A stretch of 64,000 nt of DNA from Rhodospirillales bacterium (GTDB lineage: Bacteria > Pseudomonadota > Gammaproteobacteria > Nevskiales > Nevskiaceae), in assembly GCA_903970615.1 (NCBI GenBank), contig CAJCJH010000086.1, positions 1 to 64,000 of the forward strand, written 5' to 3'. Shown here in pieces: positions 10,718 to 21,307 of the stretch (the stretch's first letter is position 1; every line of letters begins with the position of its first letter). The position numbers were made by a program, and so were the translations under genes. Below the pieces are notes generated by a model, which saw only the letters and a list, made by a program, of their open reading frames with translations, had not been told where the DNA came from and made no database searches.

Positions 10718-11218
10718 ATGACCAATACCCACGATGCGCCTGAGGAAATCCGCTTCGCCGCGCGGCAATCGATCGAGCAGGTTGAGGAAGGCACCGAACT
10801 CGCGCCGAAATTCGACGAGCACGGCTTGATCGCCTGCGTCACTACCTCCGCCGCCTCCGGTGAAGTGCTGATGCTCGGCTACATGAACGAAGAGGCGCTG
10901 AAGCGCACCATCGCCACCGGTGAAGCACATTACTGGTCGCGCTCACGCAAGGTGCTGTGGCACAAAGGCGCGACCAGCGGACTGGTGCAGCGCATCGTCG
11001 AACTGCGCATCGACGACGATCAGGATGCCGTCTGGCTGCGCGTCGAAATTCCCGGCGACGCCAGCTGTCACGTCGGCTATCGATCCTGCTTCTACCGCTC
11101 GGTGCCGGTCGGCGGCGATGCCAGCAATTTCAAGCGGACACTCAAGTTCGAGGAAAGCGAGAAACTGTTTGATCCCAAAAAAGTCTACGGCGACGCACCG
11201 AATCCTACGCAGCTTTAA
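10718..11218 (+). CDS. hisI: Phosphoribosyl-AMP cyclohydrolase HisI
   Basis: Catalyses ring opening of N1-(5'-phosphoribosyl)-AMP, the third step of histidine synthesis, in the cytoplasm. The 166-residue protein has the family motifs [10 protein letters not shown] near residue 53, [12 protein letters not shown] near 68, LWHKGATSG near 82, and the metal-binding [11 protein letters not shown] near 118. It lacks a fused HisE (phosphoribosyl-ATP pyrophosphohydrolase) domain. It stands alone with no other his genes, so HisE and the rest must be encoded elsewhere. A 25-residue N-terminal leader before the domain is a little longer than usual. It is convergent with comEC. Confidence 0.93.
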   Translation: MTNTHDAPEEIRFAARQSIEQVEEGTELAPKFDEHGLIACVTTSAASGEVLMLGYMNEEALKRTIATGEAHYWSRSRKVLWHKGATSGLVQRIVELRIDDDQDAVWLRVEIPGDASCHVGYRSCFYRSVPVGGDASNFKRTLKFEESEKLFDPKKVYGDAPNPTQL

Positions 11219-11294
11219 TCGAAAAATAGCTGGCGCATGATTCGGCGGAAATAGTCCTGGAGCAAGCATTCAGCGTTAGCAGTGATCGATCGCT

Positions 11295-13772
11295 TCAATG
11301 GTTATCCGCCGGAACTGCCGGAATCGGTGCCGACCATAAGCGCGGCGACTGACGACGCCACTCGCGCAAGTCTTCGATGCCGCGCGCGGGATCGACGTGC
11401 AGGCTGATCGCGCCGGAGTTTCCCGTCATCAGCATTTGCGCGCCTTCGGCCGCGTATCGCGCGACCACTTCGGCGCGCGGATGATGAAACGGGTTGTTCA
11501 TGCCGGCCGGGAAAATCACTAGCCGCGGCGCTACCGCGTCGACGAAAATCGGTGTCGATGAAGTCTTGCTGCCGTGATGCGGCGCAAGCAACACATCGGC
11601 CCGCAGCAGGCCGGATTCGGCAGCCACCAATTGCGCTTCGACGCCGCGTTCGATATCCGCCGGCAGCAAAACCGCATGATCGCCCGCGGCGATGCGCAGC
11701 ACGCAGCCTTCGTTATTGCTGGAATGGCTGCCGCGTGTTTTTGCCGGCTCGTTGACATCGGCTGAGTCGCTCGCGGCCGGCAGTTCAGCCACTGGCGGCG
11801 GGCCGCTCAGCACGATGAATTGAACCTCGTCCCACGTCCAGCTTTGACCGGCCGCGCAAGGCGTGCCCGCCATCGCGCCGCGCTCCTGCGTGACCTCGAT
11901 TAAACGCCGCACGGCCGGAGCACCACCGCGATGGTCAAGATCGGCATGCGAAATCATCATCAGATCGAGTCGCGCCAAGCCTTCGTGCAGCAGGTATGGC
12001 ACGACCACAGAACGGCCGGCGTCGAAGCCTTCCTCGAATGCCGGGCCGGCATCGAACAACATCGCGTGATGCGCGGTGCGAACTACCACGGCGAGGCCTT
12101 GACCGACATCGAGCGCGGTAAGCTCGAAGCCGCGTTCGGGCGCTACTTTGGCGGGCAGCAAGAGCGGCACGAAACACAGCAGCGCCAGCCGCCGCAACGG
12201 CAGGCCGCGCGGCGCGCAGAGCAGCAGCACGCCGATCAGCGCCAGTGACAAGGCCGCGATTGGCGCGCTCATCAGCAGCCAGGGATGCGGCGCGTGCGCC
12301 GCGATCCATTGCAGGCCACCATACGCCCAGCCGATCGCGTCGGCGACTTCCTTCAAGGCCGGCACGCCGATCGCGGGCCATGCGAATGCCAGCGACAATG
12401 CTGCGAGCAGCGCCGGCAGCAACAGCGCCATCGCCGGCAGGGCGAGCAGGTTGGCGAGCGGCCCGATCCAGCTGGCGCCCTGGAAAAAGAGCAACGTCAG
12501 CGGTGCCAGCGTCAGGCTCAATAAAAGCTGGAGTTTAAGCAGATCGCGCCAATGATCCCGCATGCGATTTTTTGTGTGACCCGCGCCACGCGAGCCAGCG
12601 TTCAGATACAGAATCGCCGCGACTGCGCCGAACGATAACCACAGGCCCGGCGCCAGCAGGCCCAAAGGATCGCTGCCGACGACCGCCAGCCATGCCAGCA
12701 TCAGCGCGCGCGAAGGCCGCGCCAGACCACCGAACAACGCGGCAGCGGCGAGCGTCACCAGCATCAAGGTTGCGCGCAGCACCGGCGCATCGAGGTCGGC
12801 CAGCAACGCATACGCCAGCGCTGCAATCACCGAGCCGGCGAGTCCCGCGCGTTGCGCCGGCCATCGCAGGCAAAGCCTTGTAGACAGCGACCACAAACTG
12901 CGGCACAGCCAAAATGCGAACGCCGCGAGGAAGCCGACATGCAGGCCGGCGATCACCATCAAATGCACGGTTCCGGTTTGGCGGAACACATCCCAGTCGC
13001 TTTGGCGCAGGCGGGTTTTGTCGGCCACTGCCAGTGCTGCGATCAAAGGCTCGGCCGGATGATCCGGAAGCCAAGCCTGGAGTTGATCGCTGATCGACTG
13101 CCGTAACCGCAGCAGGTAATGGCCTTCCGCCAAGTCGCAGGCAGACGCCGCGCGCACCGAAGCGCTGGCGCCGATGTCCTGCCGGAACATCCATTCTTCG
13201 TAATCCGAACCGCCGGGATTGAGGCTGCCGTGCGGCGCGCGCAGCCGCAAACTGAACTGCCAGCATTGACCGCCTTTGAGCAGCGCATCGCTGCGATACC
13301 AAGCCGTGCGGATTCGGCTCGGCGCGCCTGCTGCACGCGCAGCCCGATCCGGCGCAAACAAAAAGTGCCAATTGCGGCGGGCATCTGGAGCGATGCTCGA
13401 ATCTTCATTCGATTGATGTGTGGCGTCGGCGGCATTCGTTGCCTCGGCTTCCGGCAGCGACACGATTGCACCTTGCATCAGCACTTCGTCGTTGTCGCGC
13501 GCCTGCGGCCAGCGTTCATCGAGCCGGCTTTGCGCCTGCCAGAATGTCAGCAAAACGCCGAGCAGCGTCACTGCGTAAAGCTTGCGGAATGGCCACGGCA
13601 GCAGCGCCGGCAAGATCAGCGCAAGCAGCCACCAGGCAGACGGCAGCTGCGGCAAGCACAGCAGCGTCAGCGCGCCGGCGGTAAAGCCCAGCGTTTGCAG
13701 CCAGAGCCGGCCTTGCCGCTGGCTCAGGCGCGTGATGAAACTAGGCGCTGGCTTGGACGTCGGCTCCGTCAT
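11295..13772 (-). CDS. comEC: DNA uptake channel ComEC/Rec2
   Basis: Inner-membrane channel that passes single-stranded DNA into the cytoplasm during natural transformation. The 825 residues comprise N-terminal helices (about 28-75), a soluble OB-like DUF4131 region (about 75-215), the multi-helix Competence domain (about 225-540, with VIAGLHVGF near 270), and a C-terminal metallo-beta-lactamase-like domain. That domain holds [11 protein letters not shown] near 566 and the metal motif [10 protein letters not shown] near 612, so the presumed nuclease site is intact. The start overlaps the 3' end of lolD by 32 bases. This placement next to lol genes is common in gammaproteobacteria and does not itself prove competence. 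Confidence 0.92.
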   Translation of the reverse strand: MTEPTSKPAPSFITRLSQRQGRLWLQTLGFTAGALTLLCLPQLPSAWWLLALILPALLPWPFRKLYAVTLLGVLLTFWQAQSRLDERWPQARDNDEVLMQGAIVSLPEAEATNAADATHQSNEDSSIAPDARRNWHFLFAPDRAARAAGAPSRIRTAWYRSDALLKGGQCWQFSLRLRAPHGSLNPGGSDYEEWMFRQDIGASASVRAASACDLAEGHYLLRLRQSISDQLQAWLPDHPAEPLIAALAVADKTRLRQSDWDVFRQTGTVHLMVIAGLHVGFLAAFAFWLCRSLWSLSTRLCLRWPAQRAGLAGSVIAALAYALLADLDAPVLRATLMLVTLAAAALFGGLARPSRALMLAWLAVVGSDPLGLLAPGLWLSFGAVAAILYLNAGSRGAGHTKNRMRDHWRDLLKLQLLLSLTLAPLTLLFFQGASWIGPLANLLALPAMALLLPALLAALSLAFAWPAIGVPALKEVADAIGWAYGGLQWIAAHAPHPWLLMSAPIAALSLALIGVLLLCAPRGLPLRRLALLCFVPLLLPAKVAPERGFELTALDVGQGLAVVVRTAHHAMLFDAGPAFEEGFDAGRSVVVPYLLHEGLARLDLMMISHADLDHRGGAPAVRRLIEVTQERGAMAGTPCAAGQSWTWDEVQFIVLSGPPPVAELPAASDSADVNEPAKTRGSHSSNNEGCVLRIAAGDHAVLLPADIERGVEAQLVAAESGLLRADVLLAPHHGSKTSSTPIFVDAVAPRLVIFPAGMNNPFHHPRAEVVARYAAEGAQMLMTGNSGAISLHVDPARGIEDLREWRRQSPRLWSAPIPAVPADNH

Positions 13773-14478
13773 AAGCGCGCAGCGCTCCGGCTTCCAGTTG
13801 CCAGACGCGATCCATGCGCGCGGCCAGCCGCAGATCGTGCGTCACCACGACCAGGCTGGTGCCCAGTTCCCGATTCAGCTCCAGCATCAACTCGAAAGCT
13901 TGCGCGGCGGTGCGGGTATCGAGATTGCCGGTTGGCTCGTCGGCCAGCACGCAAGCCGGCCGCGTCACCAGCGCGCGCGCGAGTGCGGCACGCTGGCGTT
14001 CGCCGCCGGAAAGCTCGCCAGGCTTGTGTTCGAGCCGCGCGCTTAAACCCACACGACCGAGCAGATCGCCCGCCGCCTGGAACGCATCCTTGCGCGGCGT
14101 GCGCCGGATCAACAAGGGCATGGCGACGTTTTCGAGCGCGGAAAATTCCGGCAGCAGATGATGGAACTGGTAAACGAAACCGAGCGCGGTATTACGCAGA
14201 TGTCCACGCGCGGCCACCGATAAAGCGCTCATCTGCTGACCGGTGACCCAGACTTCGCCCGAAGTCGGCGCATCCAATCCGCCTAGCAAATGCAGGAAGG
14301 TGCTCTTGCCGACGCCCGACGCGCCGATCACTGCAACGCATTCGCCGCGATGCAGCGTGAAGTCGATACCGCTGAAAACCTGCAGACGCAGGCGGCCATC
14401 GTCGAAGGTTTTGGTAAGGCCCTGTGCGCGAATGACGAGGTCGTCTGGCGTTGTTGTGCCGCTGACGTTTTTATTCAT
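13741..14478 (-). CDS. lolD: Lipoprotein-release ABC ATPase LolD
   Basis: ATPase of the LolCDE/LolFD complex, which extracts outer-membrane lipoproteins from the inner membrane and passes them to LolA. From ATG 14478 ([10 protein letters not shown]) it has 245 residues. Walker [10 protein letters not shown] is near residue 50, the Q-loop [10 protein letters not shown] near 99 (a LolD-type signature), LSGGERQR near 150 and Walker [12 protein letters not shown] near 173. A longer frame from 14514 would run back into lolC and add unlikely residues. The chosen ATG overlaps the lolC stop by 8 bases, implying translational coupling. It also overlaps comEC downstream. Confidence 0.95.
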   Translation of the reverse strand: MNKNVSGTTTPDDLVIRAQGLTKTFDDGRLRLQVFSGIDFTLHRGECVAVIGASGVGKSTFLHLLGGLDAPTSGEVWVTGQQMSALSVAARGHLRNTALGFVYQFHHLLPEFSALENVAMPLLIRRTPRKDAFQAAGDLLGRVGLSARLEHKPGELSGGERQRAALARALVTRPACVLADEPTGNLDTRTAAQAFELMLELNRELGTSLVVVTHDLRLAARMDRVWQLEAGALRAYDGADVQASA

Positions 14479-15718
14479 AACGCAGGGCCTCCGCCGGCTG
14501 CACGCGCGAGGCACGCCAGGCCGGATACAGCGTTGAGACCAGGCCGAGGCCGAAGGCGAGCAGTGCGATTTCGATCACATCGGAAGGAATCAATTCGGAG
14601 GGCAGTTCGCTGATGTAATAAATTTCCGGCGACAGGAACTGATGCCCCGTAACTGCTTCGAGCAAGGGCACCAGCGTCTGCACGTTGAGCGACAAAGTGA
14701 CGCCAAGCGCCACACCCAGCACGGTGCCGAATACGCCGATGATGCTGCCGACGACGACGAACGACAGCAGGATCGAACGCGGACTCGCGCCGAGCGTGCG
14801 CAGGATGGCGATGTCGGCCTGCTTGTCCTGCACCACCATCACCAGCATTGCCAGAATGATGAAGGCGGCGATACCGACCAGCAGCGACAGGATCAAAAAC
14901 ATCACTACTTTTTCGGTGGCGACCGCGGAGAAAAAATTCGCATGCTGGCGCGTCCAGTCGCTGACGTAATAGATACCCGGCAGGGTATTGGCAATTTCGC
15001 GCGAGACGCGCCGCGCCTCGAACAGATCGTGCAATTTCAGCCGCACGCCGGTAACGCTGTCGCCCATCCGGTACAGCGTCGCCGCGTCCTGCAGGTTCAG
15101 ATAAACCATGCCTCGATCGTATTCGTACATTCCGACCTTGAACACGCCGGAAACAGTGAAACGGCGAAAGCGCGGCAGCACGCCGGCCAGCGTGACCGAC
15201 ACCTGCGGAATCATCAGATCGACCTTGTCGCCCGGCGCCACATCCAGCTGCTGCGCCAGCTCCTCGCCGAGCACGATGTTGTATTCGCCGGGCTTCAGAT
15301 CGGCCAGCGTGCCGGCCGTCATGTGCTGGCCGATATCCGAAACCTTGGCTTCTTCGGCGGGATCAACGCCGCGCAATTGCACGCCGGAAAGGGCGCTGCC
15401 GGCCTTCACCATCGCCTCGCCTTCGATGTAAGGCGCAACGCCTTCGACCGAAGGATTTTTCATCGCCTGCGCCGCCACTTTCGGCCAGTCTTCGAGATTG
15501 TCGCTGACCGCCGAAATGGTGGCGTGCGAAGCCATACCGAGTATGCGCGTGCGCAATTCGCTCTCGAAGCCATTCATCACGGACAGCACCGTGATCAGCG
15601 TCGCCACCGCCAGCGCCATGCCGACGATCGACACCGTGGCGATGAACGAGATGAAATGATTGCGGCGCTTCGCGCGCGTGTAGCGCAGGCCGATCAGCAG
15701 TTCAAACGGCAAGCTCAT
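14471..15718 (-). CDS. lolC: Lipoprotein-release permease LolC/LolE family
   Basis: Membrane subunit of the lipoprotein sorting transporter in the inner membrane. At 415 residues it has one N-terminal helix (about 24-48), a large periplasmic domain, and three C-terminal helices of the MacB/FtsX type. It starts with [20 protein letters not shown], the conserved LolC/LolE beginning, and ends with [18 protein letters not shown], the family tail. Only one permease gene accompanies lolD. Either it forms a homodimer, as proposed for single-permease LolF systems, or a second subunit is elsewhere. It heads the unit lolC, lolD, comEC. Confidence 0.92.
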   Translation of the reverse strand: MSLPFELLIGLRYTRAKRRNHFISFIATVSIVGMALAVATLITVLSVMNGFESELRTRILGMASHATISAVSDNLEDWPKVAAQAMKNPSVEGVAPYIEGEAMVKAGSALSGVQLRGVDPAEEAKVSDIGQHMTAGTLADLKPGEYNIVLGEELAQQLDVAPGDKVDLMIPQVSVTLAGVLPRFRRFTVSGVFKVGMYEYDRGMVYLNLQDAATLYRMGDSVTGVRLKLHDLFEARRVSREIANTLPGIYYVSDWTRQHANFFSAVATEKVVMFLILSLLVGIAAFIILAMLVMVVQDKQADIAILRTLGASPRSILLSFVVVGSIIGVFGTVLGVALGVTLSLNVQTLVPLLEAVTGHQFLSPEIYYISELPSELIPSDVIEIALLAFGLGLVSTLYPAWRASRVQPAEALRYE

Positions 15719-16057
15719 GCGGCTGGACCGGTTACGGCGAATATCGCGTACATCGAATGATGACAGCAGTTTTTAATCAAGGATTCAGACCAAGGATTTT
15801 CGAAGAGAGGCATTTAGGCTGGAACAAATACGGCGGCTGGCGGCTTGCCCGGAAGACTTCTGGAAAACATGCCGCAACGGCCTGCGCTGTGCCACGAAAC
15901 TGGAATCACAAAGCGCATGGCTGCAACGCGGCAGCAGATGATGAAGGCGCCGCGCTGCGATGTCCATGCGTGAGCGCCACCGGCATGCGCATGAAAGCAC
16001 AGCGAACGGGCGCGCGGCTAAACTCACGCTCGGCTTCACATCACCTGACACTCGATC
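15719..16057. other. Non-coding divergent spacer
   Basis: About 340 bases between lolC (leftward) and the GT39 gene (rightward). It should hold promoters for both. I find no convincing -35/-10 pair, hairpin or RNA gene. The short open frames here have no family-like composition. Nothing further is supported. Confidence 0.4.
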
Positions 16058-17632
16058 GTGCCCACTCCGTTGCCGCTTGACGCTTCGCCCACGTTCGCAC
16101 ACACGCCTGCGCGCAACCGCGAATGGCTGGGCCTGCTGGCATTCTTTGCCGTCGTCAGCATCTATCGCCTGCTGGTACTGCGCCACAACGGCCTCGATCT
16201 GTATCTCGACGAAGCCCAATACTGGACGTGGGCGCAGCATCTCGCCTGGGGATATTTCTCCAAACCGCCGATGATCGCCGGCGTGATCGCGGCCACCACC
16301 GCGGTCTGCGGCAACGGCGTGGTCTGCATCAAATCCGGCGCGGTGCTGATCTATCCGCTGGTGAGTTTGCTGATCTACGCCACTGCGCGGCAGCTGTTCA
16401 CGCGGCCCGAAGAACGCGGCGTCGCGGTCTGGTCGAGTGTAAGTTTTTTCACGCTGCCGGGCGCGGCATTCTCGGCGATGATTATCTCCACCGACGTGCC
16501 GCTGTTCCTGTTCTGGACCGCCGCGCTTTACGCCTATATTCGCGCGGTACACAGCAAACACTGGTCTTGGTGGCTGTTAGCTGGATTGGCTGCCGGCTTG
16601 GGGCTGTTGACCAAATATACGATGGTGATTTTCGCGTTCAGCGTGCTGCTGCATCTAGGGACCACTCCGCGCCTACGCACATGGCTGCGAAATCCGAAGC
16701 CTTATGCCGCGATGCTGGTCGCCGGCGTGGTGTTCGCGCCGAACCTGTTGTGGAATGCGCAACACGGCTGGCCGACCTTGCATCACACCGAACAGATTTC
16801 ACATCTGAATAGCGATGCCGGGCTGCACTGGAATCACCTGCTCGAATTTCTCGGCAGCCAGTTTGCGATCACCGGGCCGGTGCTGTTGACCGCTTTTATC
16901 TTGCAACTGGCGTTGCTGCGAAAACTCTGGATCGCCGATGAACGCCTGCGTTTACTGGCCTGTTTCGCATTGCCATTCCTGTTCATCATCAGCCTGCAAG
17001 CCCTGCTCGGCCGCGCCAATGCCAATTGGGGTGCGATGACTTACGCGAGTGCAACGATCTTCAGCGTTGCGCTGTTGATCCGCCAACAGCAGCGCCGCTG
17101 GCTGATCACCGGGCTGGTTTTCAATCTGGCGCTGATGATCGCGGCGTATCACTTCGATGGGCTGGCGGATACTTTCGGCATCGAGCTCACCGCCAAAACC
17201 GATCTCTACAAGCGCGTGCGCGGCTGGAACGAACTCGGCCGCCAGGCCAGCGTGGTGCAGTCGCAATATCCGCAAGCGCTGCTGCTCGGCGACTCGCGCG
17301 ATGTGCTGGCGGAGCTGGAGTATTACGTCACGCCGCAGCCGCTCGACGCCGTGCTGTGGAATCCGCAGGCCGTGATCGACAGCCATTACGCCTTGACCAC
17401 GACGATGAACGACAAGCTCGGCCGCGATTTCATCTACGTCACCGGCAGGCCGGCGCTGGATGCGCAGATCGTCGCCAGCTTCGATTCGATCGAAGCGCTG
17501 CCGCCGCTGCACGTCACCATTCGCCCGAAATATGCGCTCGATTATCACGTCTGGCTGCTGCAGCATTTCGACGGTTATCAAAGCGCTACGCCAGCTGCGA
17601 ATACCTCGACGATCGCGCCCGCCGCGCCATGA
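16058..17632 (+). CDS. GT39/ArnT-like polyprenol-sugar glycosyltransferase
   Basis: Integral membrane glycosyltransferase of the PMT/ArnT superfamily (GT-C fold), which moves a sugar from a polyprenyl phosphate donor to a lipid or protein on the periplasmic side. It has 524 residues with roughly ten hydrophobic helices. The catalytic acidic motif YLDEAQYW lies near residue 50, in the first periplasmic loop, followed by YFSKPPMIA near 67, both typical of the PMT_2 domain. A soluble domain fills the C-terminus. The GTG start at 16058 has no clear ribosome site. Its stop overlaps the PAP2 start (ATGA), so the pair is co-translated, suggesting joint work on lipid A or undecaprenyl lipids. The acceptor is not known. 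Confidence 0.82.
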   Translation: MPTPLPLDASPTFAHTPARNREWLGLLAFFAVVSIYRLLVLRHNGLDLYLDEAQYWTWAQHLAWGYFSKPPMIAGVIAATTAVCGNGVVCIKSGAVLIYPLVSLLIYATARQLFTRPEERGVAVWSSVSFFTLPGAAFSAMIISTDVPLFLFWTAALYAYIRAVHSKHWSWWLLAGLAAGLGLLTKYTMVIFAFSVLLHLGTTPRLRTWLRNPKPYAAMLVAGVVFAPNLLWNAQHGWPTLHHTEQISHLNSDAGLHWNHLLEFLGSQFAITGPVLLTAFILQLALLRKLWIADERLRLLACFALPFLFIISLQALLGRANANWGAMTYASATIFSVALLIRQQQRRWLITGLVFNLALMIAAYHFDGLADTFGIELTAKTDLYKRVRGWNELGRQASVVQSQYPQALLLGDSRDVLAELEYYVTPQPLDAVLWNPQAVIDSHYALTTTMNDKLGRDFIYVTGRPALDAQIVASFDSIEALPPLHVTIRPKYALDYHVWLLQHFDGYQSATPAANTSTIAPAAP

Positions 17633-18378
17633 AAGAACGCGAGCTTGCGGCCGCTTCCAACGCTGCCGACCCGCAATCCTTGAGCGATGCAGCAGATGTT
17701 CCAACACCGACTCCAGGCTGGCGCGGCGCTTTGCTCTGCCTGCTGCTGGTGCCGTTAGCCTCGCTATGGGATCGCAGCCTAAGCGGTTTTTTCTGGCATC
17801 CGGATGAAGGCTTTTTTCTCGCCCATCTTTGGCCGCTGGAACTCGTTTACCACGGCACGCGATGGGTGATGGATGCACTGGTCAGCGCCTTGCTGCTGGC
17901 GCTGATCAGCTCTTATGTTTTGCAGTTCGCCGAGCTTCGCAAGGCCCGCGCAAAACTCTGGTTCGCCATTCTCGCGCTGGCGATCGGCCCCGGGCTGATC
18001 ACCCACAACGTGCTGAAAAATCATTGGGGCCGCGCACGGCCCGCGCAAATCGCCGAGTTCGGCGGCAGCGCGCAATACACACCACCTTGGCAACCGGGTT
18101 CGCAATGCCAGCGCAACTGCTCGTTCCCGAGCGGCCACGCAGTCGCCGGATTTTCGCTGATAACCAGTGCCTGGCTATGGCCGCATCGTCGTCGCAGATG
18201 GCTGCTGATCGGCATCGCCACGGGTGCCGCTATTGGCCTCGTGCGGATCGCGCAAGGCGGCCATTTCATCAGCGATGTGATGGGATCGCTGGCAGTGGTC
18301 TGGTTGACGAATGTCGCGCTTTGTCGATTGATTAACCGGCAGTCTGCTCGCTTGAAGCGAGTAGATTCGCCACGCTGA
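17629..18378 (+). CDS. PAP2-family membrane lipid phosphatase
   Basis: Phosphatase of the type 2 phosphatidic acid phosphatase family, 249 residues with about six helices. All three active-site motifs are present: KNHWGRARP near residue 128, FPSGHAVAGF near 166 and VRIAQGGHFISDVMGS near 207, with the catalytic His in the last two. Such enzymes remove phosphate from lipid A (LpxE/LpxF type), from undecaprenyl diphosphate, or transfer it (LpxT). The 4-base overlap with the GT39 gene upstream makes lipid A remodelling or sugar-carrier recycling the best guesses. Sequence inspection alone cannot separate them. Confidence 0.85.
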   Translation: MKERELAAASNAADPQSLSDAADVPTPTPGWRGALLCLLLVPLASLWDRSLSGFFWHPDEGFFLAHLWPLELVYHGTRWVMDALVSALLLALISSYVLQFAELRKARAKLWFAILALAIGPGLITHNVLKNHWGRARPAQIAEFGGSAQYTPPWQPGSQCQRNCSFPSGHAVAGFSLITSAWLWPHRRRRWLLIGIATGAAIGLVRIAQGGHFISDVMGSLAVVWLTNVALCRLINRQSARLKRVDSPR

Positions 18379-18851
18379 TTTGCTCCAAGATCACCGTATT
18401 CCCGGCGCTGCCCGATAAAGCACGGCAATGTTCTACGCCAAGGTCAACCAGCGCTTCGACTTAGTAGCAAGCCTGATTCGGAGTGAGCCGCTTACGCCCG
18501 GCTACATTCTCGTTCGGACATCCGACAATACATACATAAAGAAATCACAACCTGCACAGAGATTTTCTGACGATAAAAACTCTCGAGCTTCCGTTATCCG
18601 CCTCACGTTAGTATCGATAACGATGGCACGCCGGATGATGTCATCCTTTGGGATTCAATGTATCGCAATGGCCATGATTGCGGTCGGAAGTATGGAAATA
18701 GCCCAGGCACGTTTGCCATGGACATTCAGATCCTGCTCATCATCAATGATAAAAGTGACACATTGACCCGCCAGACAAAACCCGCTTCACTTTCAGTTGT
18801 CCAGCCGACGACCGGAGACTGCGCGGCAGAGCCTTGATTACAGCCGGGCGA
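18379..18851. other. Non-coding boundary of the polysaccharide locus
   Basis: About 470 bases between the PAP2 gene and the first polysaccharide glycosyltransferase. Base composition falls towards AT here. A 47-codon frame at 18623-18766 (+) starts like a signal peptide (MARRMMSSFGIQ, later MEIAQA) but stops soon after. It may be the remnant of a secreted protein or chance. I see no tRNA, direct repeat pair or integrase that would mark an integration site. Confidence 0.35.
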
Positions 18852-20000
18852 TCAGCGTTTATCCAACCAAGATCGATAGCTCGACTCCACATACGTTCGG
18901 AATTCATGGCAAAAACGCTCTTCAGAAAATTGCTGCGCGTGACGTCGAATCGAAGTGGCCGAAAACTGCTCATGCACAGCTTCGAATCTTTTAATGGCGT
19001 CAACAATGGCCGCGACCGTTTGCGTTTCAAAAAACATTCCGGTGGGCGACTTACCCTCTGCGGCCGCGTTAGCTGACCAGCCGACGACGGTCTCACTCGA
19101 GCCACCGACGCGGTATGCGATAACCGGCGTTCCACAGGCCTGGGCCTCGACCGGCGTGATACCAAAGTCTTCTTGAGCTGCAAACACGAATGCCCGTGCA
19201 TTTTGCATGTGCCGCAGCAGTATCTCATTCGGCTGAAAACCGAGCAGTTCGACATTGGGCCCCGCTACCGCTTTACATTGAGCGAATCCCGGACCATCGC
19301 CAATGACAATAAGTCGCTTTCCCGGCATCTCCGAGAAGGCACGCACGATGAGATCCATTCGCTTGTAAGGAACCATTCTCGATGCGGCCAAATAATAGTC
19401 TTGCTTCGATTCGCACAGGCTGAATCTGGCAACGTCGACGGGAGGATGGATGACCACTGCATCCCGTCGGTAAATCTTATGGATTCGTCGCGCGATAAAC
19501 CTTGAATTGGCAACGAAATAATCGACGCCGTTGGCAGTTCTCGAATCCCAGATGCGGATTCGATGAAGCAGGATGCGCGCCAGCCAGCTTTTCAGTCCGC
19601 GGGTGAGTCCGGCCTCCTGCAGGTATTGATGCTGGAGATCCCATGCGTAGCGGATCGGCGAATGTACATAAGAAATATGCAGCTGATCCGGCCCAGTGAT
19701 TACCCCTTTCGCGACGGCGTGCGAACTGGAAATCACCAGGTCGTATTCCGAGAGATCGAATTGCTCGACCGCCAGCGGCATGAGCGGCAGGTAGCTTCGA
19801 TAGCGTGTTCGCGCGAACGGAAGTTTTTGAATGAAGCTGGTAGTGATGCGCCGACCGTGCAGGAATTCTCGTTGTTCAGCGACAAGAAAATCGACGAGTA
19901 CAAATAGGTCAGCCGAAGGGAACAATTTGAGAATGGTCTCAAGCACTTTCTCGGAGCCGGCAACCGTTGTCAGCCATTCATGAATCACAGCCACTCTCAT
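18852..20000 (-). CDS. GT4-family glycosyltransferase (WbaZ/mannosyltransferase-like)
   Basis: Cytoplasmic GT-B retaining glycosyltransferase of 382 residues, probably adding a hexose during O-antigen or exopolysaccharide repeat assembly. The N-terminal half opens with VAVIHEWLTTVAGSEKV, a donor/acceptor domain start common in WbaZ-like enzymes. The C-terminal GT4 domain carries the E-x7-E motif in AAQEDFGITPVEAQACGTPV near residue 280. It is transcribed leftward and ends the polysaccharide locus. The sugar specificity cannot be read from sequence. Base composition is lower in GC than the lipid A genes to the left. Confidence 0.85.
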   Translation of the reverse strand: MRVAVIHEWLTTVAGSEKVLETILKLFPSADLFVLVDFLVAEQREFLHGRRITTSFIQKLPFARTRYRSYLPLMPLAVEQFDLSEYDLVISSSHAVAKGVITGPDQLHISYVHSPIRYAWDLQHQYLQEAGLTRGLKSWLARILLHRIRIWDSRTANGVDYFVANSRFIARRIHKIYRRDAVVIHPPVDVARFSLCESKQDYYLAASRMVPYKRMDLIVRAFSEMPGKRLIVIGDGPGFAQCKAVAGPNVELLGFQPNEILLRHMQNARAFVFAAQEDFGITPVEAQACGTPVIAYRVGGSSETVVGWSANAAAEGKSPTGMFFETQTVAAIVDAIKRFEAVHEQFSATSIRRHAQQFSEERFCHEFRTYVESSYRSWLDKR

Positions 20001-20196
20001 CTTGTGCCAACCTCCGATTTCTTTAGACGCTCAAGCGTAAACTTGAGTGCCCTGTCCTACATCACATCTCTCGGGGTACATCCCCAGCCTGAAAATAATA
20101 CGATGCAACCAGTGATAAATAATCAAACCAGCGTCCCCGATGCGCTCAACATATATCCGACACAAAGCCGCGCTGCCAGATCGGATAACGAAACAT

Positions 20197-21237
20197 ATGT
20201 ATAAATCACTTCAGATTTCGCGCGCTGTAGCTGCTTTGCTTGTCGTTGTATTCCACCTCGGGTACAGCCTTTCGCTCGACAAGTATTTTGGCGCAAAAGC
20301 AATCAATAGTCTCTTCATATTTGGAGGAGGCGTCGGCGTATCGTACTTCTTTGTACTGAGCGGATTTATCATCACTCGCGTACACAAAAGCGACTGTGGG
20401 AGGATCGACCGGCTTTTGCCATACCTAAAAAAACGAATCGTCAGAATCTATCCAATTTACTGGTTCGTCTTTTTACTAGTGTCTCTTACCGCGCTAAGCA
20501 CTCCGTCGCTGCGTAATAGTGTGCCGCATGACTCACTAATCCTTCTGAAATCATTGGCGCTCATTCCTCAAGACAGCACGCAGTTCGCAGGCGTGAGCGC
20601 GCCTGTTCTCGCAGTGGCTTGGTCACTCCAATACGAAGTGCTTTTCTATATCGTTTTTGCAGCTTTTATCGTCTCACCAGCATTCGGTTGGTTCTTGGCA
20701 GCAGTTGCATTTGGCCTTTTTGGGTTTTGCCAATTTACCAACTGTAGCTTCCCCAACAACTTCCTGGGAAACATTTGGGTACTTCTGTTCGCATTTGGAG
20801 CACTGGTCGCCAAGCTGAGCAGCCTAGACATCCGGCTTGAGCGTCCGCGCATGCTTGCCTTCCTTGCCGCGCTAAGCATCCTATTCTCAGGACTTCTTGA
20901 AATACTCGTCGGACGTGAGACGTTCTTCATCGACAGTCGGATTGTTTATGGAGTCTTAAGCGGCGTACTGATTCTTTGCCTGGTAAGCGCGGAATCCAGC
21001 GGCAACCTTAAGCTCACAGACGGGTTCATGTGTAGGTTAGGAGATGCCTCGTATTCTCTTTATCTGCTTCATTTTCCTTTAATCACATTATGTTGCAAGC
21101 TTCTGGTTAAATCCGGACTGAAAGGCTTACACGGAGCCATTGTCGCCTTTCCGATCATCCTCACCTCCTGTATTGTCCTTTCGATGCTGCTGCATAGATT
21201 GGTTGAGCGTCCACTGCTGCGCAGACTATCTTATTAG
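20197..21237 (+). CDS. Acyltransferase-3 family membrane O-acyltransferase
   Basis: Multi-helix membrane protein of the OafA/acyltransferase-3 family, 346 residues, which usually O-acetylates sugars of surface polysaccharides using cytoplasmic acetyl-CoA. It begins MYKSLQISRAVAALLVV and has the catalytic-type His in VVFHLGYS near residue 23, then FFVLSGFIITR near 52, the family signature. About ten hydrophobic segments follow. The frame is open upstream to 20140, but the ATG at 20197 places the first helix at the N-terminus as in the family. No C-terminal SGNH domain is present. It is the only rightward gene inside the polysaccharide locus. Confidence 0.87.
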   Translation: MYKSLQISRAVAALLVVVFHLGYSLSLDKYFGAKAINSLFIFGGGVGVSYFFVLSGFIITRVHKSDCGRIDRLLPYLKKRIVRIYPIYWFVFLLVSLTALSTPSLRNSVPHDSLILLKSLALIPQDSTQFAGVSAPVLAVAWSLQYEVLFYIVFAAFIVSPAFGWFLAAVAFGLFGFCQFTNCSFPNNFLGNIWVLLFAFGALVAKLSSLDIRLERPRMLAFLAALSILFSGLLEILVGRETFFIDSRIVYGVLSGVLILCLVSAESSGNLKLTDGFMCRLGDASYSLYLLHFPLITLCCKLLVKSGLKGLHGAIVAFPIILTSCIVLSMLLHRLVERPLLRRLSY

Positions 21238-21307
21238 ATTATTCAGTAAATGCCGCGAATGCTTCTGACTTGGACAACAGGGTTGGTGCCAAAGGCGGTT
21301 GTTAGAA

